The notes beneath the pieces are model-generated. The model was not told the DNA's origin and ran no database searches. It saw only the letters and a program-made list of their open reading frames with translations. From positions 443,788 through 507,787 of the forward strand of contig CACRXP010000071.1 of the NCBI GenBank assembly GCA_902702965.1: 64,000 bases of DNA, given 5' to 3'. The position numbers and the translations under genes are program-made. The stretch is from Spirometra erinaceieuropaei. Its lineage: Eukaryota > Platyhelminthes > Cestoda > Diphyllobothriidea > Diphyllobothriidae. Below, one piece after another: positions 61,001 to 64,000 of the stretch; within the stretch, counting starts at the first letter, position 1, and each line of letters opens with the position of its first letter.

Positions 61001-64000
61001 GCGATTTTGGTCACAATGGAGTCCGCCGAGTTACTGAGTGACTTTGAAATGTTACTGCTTGCTTTGCGGTTTTCACTGTCCTCAATCGACTGCCCAAAAA
61101 GACAGATTATGTGCTGCGTGTTTACGAAAACCTTTAAAATATGATGATTCTTGAAAGTAATTATCTAGGTTGTGGGTTATTGAACTTTCTCATGCAGATA
61201 GTCTTTTGAGTCATATTTGTAGACCCACTCAAGCATGAAACCTCATCACCGAACAGCAAACGTTTACATCGAAAGACCGATGGGACAACCTTTTCTTATG
61301 AGCTAACTCTTTAATGAGCACTTTTAATAGGGTATTTTGCCGTCCACGTACTTATAAAGCAAAACCAGGGGAAAAGTTCGAACGTTTGGTGGACTTTCTC
61401 ACTCCCCTGAAAAAAAGATTTCTGCTGAAAACGAAAGAACTCTCCTTTCTCTTTATATTGGAGCCATTTTCGTTATCTTTGTTTTCTTATAGGCCCCGCT
61501 CTTGGATTATAAATGCACAGGAGAGCGACCATATAACTAGTAACATTATTTGAACTACTAGTGCTCTGCCCGTTTCATCTCTAAATTCTGTTGTAGCAGA
61601 AACCAGACGTCACAAAATGTATCTTATCAGATGCTCAAGGTTTAAAATTGTCACTCGGTAGTGGTATTATAGCCGTTTATTGGGGATATTCGCAAATGGC
61701 AGAAGAATATGGGTACATTTAAACAAAGGGTTATCCACAGGCGTTATTACCACTTTGTAGGGCATGGAGTCATGGGCCCTCACAAATCTGAATTTTTTAA
61801 ATCCACAAAACATACGGTTCTCTAAAAACAAAGTCCTTGTTCACCCCCTGTTGCATCTTGCGCGGATGAAAAATCAATCTTCAAACGCCTTAGGACAGAT
61901 ATTAACGTAGGAACTTGCGTTTGCATAAGGTGACGTCGATTTTTACTGTAATTTGTAGACATTTTCCTTGATATATCCACAGAGATGCATATTTTGCATC
62001 ATCAGAAAATTTCTCAGGAGCAGGGTAGACGAATACGTTAACGTTTTAGGTGCCTCAAAAAGTATCACCTACATCTCCGTCACTACGCTTCATAAGTTAT
62101 GCCACCTAGTGTATCCACTCGACGGAGAGAGGAGTATACTGCTCTTTGCAGTTTAAGGGTTCGTGCGTATCTCGAAGTATAAACTGCCTTTCTGACGTTC
62201 CAAAAGTTTACGAAAATTTATTATGTGCCCTATTCCAAAAAGTATATCCATATGAAACCTGGACGCTCTTAGAGTATATTAGTAGACGTGGATCACGTTG
62301 TGTGTTTCTTGGGGAGCACTAGTAAATTTGCTGGGAGTAGATCACGAATAGTCGTGTGAACATTCCAGCAGTTCTTGTAATTTTAAGCCTCCTTTTGTTC
62401 GTCTACGAAATATCGCACAAAATAAGCCAAAAACGCTTTCTTCACTCCTGCACCCATAAATTGATAATGTTCCCCACCCAAGCGCCATTTTTTCCTGGCT
62501 TTAATTTATCAATTCAGTTGAAGATCATCTCGAAGCGGAACCAGAATTTCACCGTATATAAAATACATAGAGATTATTCCATGCTAACGAGTATCGAGAC
62601 CTCAGGTAACTAATATTTTCTGGCTGAAGCCATATCAAAACGTGCAGATCAGCGTTTCATCATTTCCGGCACATACAGAACAGTTGGAGTGTTTCCTAGG
62701 ATAGCTTACCAAATCAGCAGACCTTGAACCAAATATTTTTAAGAGAACGTCTCAAAAGGACCCCCAACCACACCTTTTCAAACTTAACTGTTCAAGTCTA
62801 TCATTCGAGTGACCGAGGAGTTTTTCAATGTGCCTTGAACTTCTTCCCAACAACACCGGGTTTCATATACGATATTTTACCCAGTGCGGAAATGCCGTGG
62901 GTGACGTCTATGCTGAAATGTTTGCTGAAAATCTGAGACATCATCTCAGTTAGAAGGGGACACTTAGGTGACGTTGCAGTACTGATTATTGTGCAGCATA
63001 ACACCAAGGTATTTCGGCCATGCTAGGATACGGGGTTTTAAATGCACATCAGTCCCACCTACAGAAATCGCTCTCGCTAAAAAACGGCCACTTAAGTAGC
63101 ATTTTTTTCGTGGATTTTAGGTGCCCTGACAACTCTGAGCACATTTAATAGGAGGCGGCTTCGATCGGGTTCGAACCCACGGTGGCATGTGCAAGGCTTG
63201 TGTACAGCCGACGCTCTAACCACCTGAGCTACGAGGTCCCGACCGGAGCCGTGAGTTTAATCACACCGAGGCTGCCGCAGTTTTCACAATTAGGTCAGAG
63301 GAATTATGTGAATCTACCAAAAACACCTATTTACTGTTTAAAAATGAGTTTTCTTATATCCCTCGACTAAATTACTTCGCATAGTTGGTCAAACACTTAG
63401 AGGCACACATTAAAGAAGATTGGTTATCCAAGTATGCATGGACTTTTGTCTTCCTAGTCTTCGTTCCACCTCCCAGAGACTGCTCGAATCCTACTTTCCG
63501 GACGTGACGGCTTCTCAAAAGAGGGTCGAGTTCCTTCCAGTTGAGTGGAGAACTTCTCTTCAACTGGGTGGGGACATTTTGGACTCCTTGACACTGAATA
63601 ATGTGGGCCGGCTTCGGTACTTCCTCAACAGCACATTTATGGACATTATGTACTACAGCAGTCCACTCTATCGCTCCGAAATCAGCCGGAATCTACTGAC
63701 CGAGCTTAACCGACTCTACAGTCTCTTCCGTGACCGACACCCCTACTTTGAACGTGATGGTGGTCGCGTCTCGATCCTGTCGCATTCTTTGGGTTCTGTA
63801 ATTGCCTACGATCTCATCACCGGCTGGGTGGACCCAACCCCAGTGAGCTACTGCAATCTGCAGCCTGCTGACCCACCCTGTGCGCGAAACCCATTTGCCG
63901 ACACAACCGGTATGCGGTTAAATTTCTCCACGCATAACTTATCAATAGACAATGAACGTAGTAGCCCCTTCCGAAATGATTTATTTGAAGCCTCCTCCTC
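51968..64000 (+). CDS. DDHD1: DDHD1-like phosphatidic-acid-preferring phospholipase A1, multi-exon, 3' incomplete
   Basis: Intracellular PA-PLA1 family: hydrolyses the sn-1 acyl chain of phosphatidic acid and related phospholipids on internal membranes. Five exons were found by homology and splice phase: 51968-52050, 52775-53055, 53247-53363, 58821-58959 and 63458-64000 (open at the edge). In order they give VRGDLFEVDI...CYPIYWD, the TWF...EDELMAEQIE block, HVEWYSTDEIYIYM, GTKLGRGYFEEATL with FVVHGMGQK, and VEFLPVEWR ... ELNRLYSLF ... SHSLGS, where the serine (codon 63786-63788) is the expected nucleophile. ELNRLYSLF and DIMYYSSPLYR are closer to DDHD1 than to DDHD2 or SEC23IP. Junction phases fit (1/2, 1/2, 1/2, 2/1), except that the second exon needs a one-base frame change near 52799. 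The N-terminal exons and the C-terminal DDHD domain lie outside or were not found. Confidence 0.85.
52775..53055 (+). CDS. DDHD1: DDHD1-like exon: WWE-like block, with frame break
   Basis: The acceptor is cttttttttag before 52775. With the carried-over base the exon starts DKPTPILRG, matching the family's DKIPVMRG. The next residues TWFRDPGGPQCIPIEDELMA and EQIETKHI match the family's WFIDG...LEEEESNLIEQEHL but lie one frame over, so one base is missing near 52797-52802. The following 50 residues are polar and low in complexity. The donor is uncertain: gtactt at 53056 and gtgaac at 52894 both leave the required phase 1. Confidence 0.7.
53247..53363 (+). CDS. DDHD1: DDHD1-like exon: HVEWYSTDE block
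   Basis: Acceptor cacttatcttttag, donor aaag|gtaggc at 53364. Codes for IQTVQFSDCHVEWYSTDEIY then METTGLYIRQKLGMPK, matching HSFKLSRNHVDWHSVDEVYL...VTQKLGFSK of the DDHD1 family. Begins with two bases of a split codon and ends in phase 1, fitting its neighbours. Confidence 0.85.
55220..55990 (-). mobile_element. Second-family LINE RT fragment, decayed
   Basis: The minus strand reads, in broken frames, ISPKKEGFLKA (about 55450-55480) and GFTLCTVDLDFPKSFDCVDN (about 55307-55366). This is RT motif A with the same wording as the 39-41.5 kb element (GFALYTVYFDFIRAFDCVGH). Upstream (55.5-55.99 kb) is a linker-like stretch. It lies antisense in an intron of the DDHD1-like gene. Confidence 0.6.
56363..56398. 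other. Perfect 14-bp hairpin, 8-nt loop
   Basis: ttgtaaggagctac (56363-56376), loop gttaccaa, then gtagctccttacaa (56385-56398), fully complementary. It lies in the intron. It could be the remains of a very short inverted-repeat element or a structured RNA; no flanking duplication seen. Confidence 0.75.
58821..58959 (+). CDS. DDHD1: DDHD1-like exon: lipase strand with VVHGMGQK
   Basis: Acceptor ggtttcactttttag, donor gacga|gtaagt at 58960. Codes for GTKLGRGYFEEATLDDRQPE then VAHLCFVVHGMGQKFLKGSI and VKSCD, matching the family's GTRLHRGYVEEATLED...HIVFVVHGIGQK. The opposite-strand 60-codon frame here is a shadow. A (TC)n tract follows the donor at 58966-58990. Confidence 0.92.
62896..63149 (+). 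mobile_element. Foldback element, copy D, single arm
   Basis: Matches the left arm of copy B in order: gtgacgtctatgctgaaatg, the gattattgtgcagcataa block, ggttttaaatgcacatcag, ctacagaaatcgctctcgct, aaaaaacggccacttaagta, gtggattttaggtgccctga. It stops at about 63149 with no partner arm, directly before the tRNA-like sequence. Confidence 0.65.
63155..63243 (-). repeat. tRNA-like sequence (SINE head or tRNA pseudogene)
   Basis: The minus strand has a clear A box/D-arm (tcgtagctcaggtggttaga), a loop centred on ctgtaca, and a perfect B box/T-loop (gtgggttcgaaccc). Acceptor and anticodon stems do not pair well (about three or four pairs in the anticodon stem), so a functional tRNA is unlikely. The intact A and B boxes suggest a pol III promoter of a SINE. 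Confidence 0.6.
63458..64000 (+). CDS. DDHD1: DDHD1-like exon: catalytic SHSLG region (runs off the window)
   Basis: Acceptor acttttgtcttcctag before 63458; phase 2 carry-over gives DLRSTSQRLLESYF. Then VEFLPVEWRTSLQLGGD, LNSTFMDIMYYSSPLYRSEI, LTELNRLYSLFRDRHPYFER, GGRVSILSHSLGSVIAYDLI and TGW. The nucleophile elbow SHSLG is intact (family: G/S-H-S-x-G). After DPTP the frame stays open for 52 further codons to the edge without similarity to vertebrate proteins. This is either a lineage-specific insert or intron read-through after a possible donor cca|gtgagc at 63843. Confidence 0.93.

Larger units (their letters stand above)
58960..63457. other. Intron of the DDHD1-like gene, 4.5 kb
   Basis: Phase-2 donor and acceptor match. 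It carries a TC-rich tract just after the donor, a short repeat at 59672-59730 shared with 26934-26992, a truncated foldback arm (62896-63149) and a tRNA-like sequence (63155-63243). The remainder is A/T-rich and featureless. Confidence 0.75.

Overview
The window looks like a repeat-rich, intron-bearing platyhelminth genome, most likely a cestode of the diphyllobothriidean kind. That placement is an inference from the mixture of repeats: CR1-type LINEs, Penelope-like elements (PLEs) with a hammerhead ribozyme, the zinc-finger tail of an RTE-type retrotransposon, Helitrons and long-TIR foldback elements. No search was run. There are no bacterial features and no CRISPR.

Only one host gene is recognised. 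It is a DDHD1-like phosphatidic-acid-preferring phospholipase A1 on the + strand, from about 51.97 kb to beyond the right edge. Five exons can be followed by homology and intron phase. They cover the N-terminal conserved block, the WWE-like block, the lipase strand with VVHGMGQK and the SHSLG nucleophile elbow. One exon needs a one-base frame change at about 52.8 kb. Its introns (0.7, about 5.5 and 4.5 kb) carry an antisense LINE fragment, a truncated foldback element and a tRNA-like sequence.

The rest is layered mobile DNA. 0-5.1 kb: a head-to-tail array of one truncated Helitron unit whose copies share the same junction and the same disabling frameshifts. 5.2-6.5 kb: a PLE GIY-YIG endonuclease split in two by a 0.94-kb foldback element. 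7-18 kb: mostly unassigned, with TTAGGG-like dispersed repeats, a 365-bp (TAC)n tract and another PLE fragment at 17.7 kb. 18.9-22 kb: two more foldback elements. 24.6-25.0 kb: a possible protein-primed DNA polymerase B fossil. 27-50 kb: a LINE graveyard in both orientations with at least two families. It includes a CR1 interrupted by a PLE that carries a hammerhead ribozyme (31.3-34.5 kb), an almost full-length decayed CR1 with ORF1 and ORF2 (41.5-45.7 kb), and a younger 5'-truncated CR1 with an uninterrupted 671-codon reverse transcriptase frame (48.1-50.1 kb).

All mobile elements except the 48-50 kb one are broken by stops and frameshifts. Element ends are given to within about 5-50 bp. 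No strong candidate for an entirely new system was found. The most unusual items are the tandem truncated Helitron array, the foldback family and its insertion into a PLE endonuclease, and the ribozyme-bearing PLE nested in a LINE.
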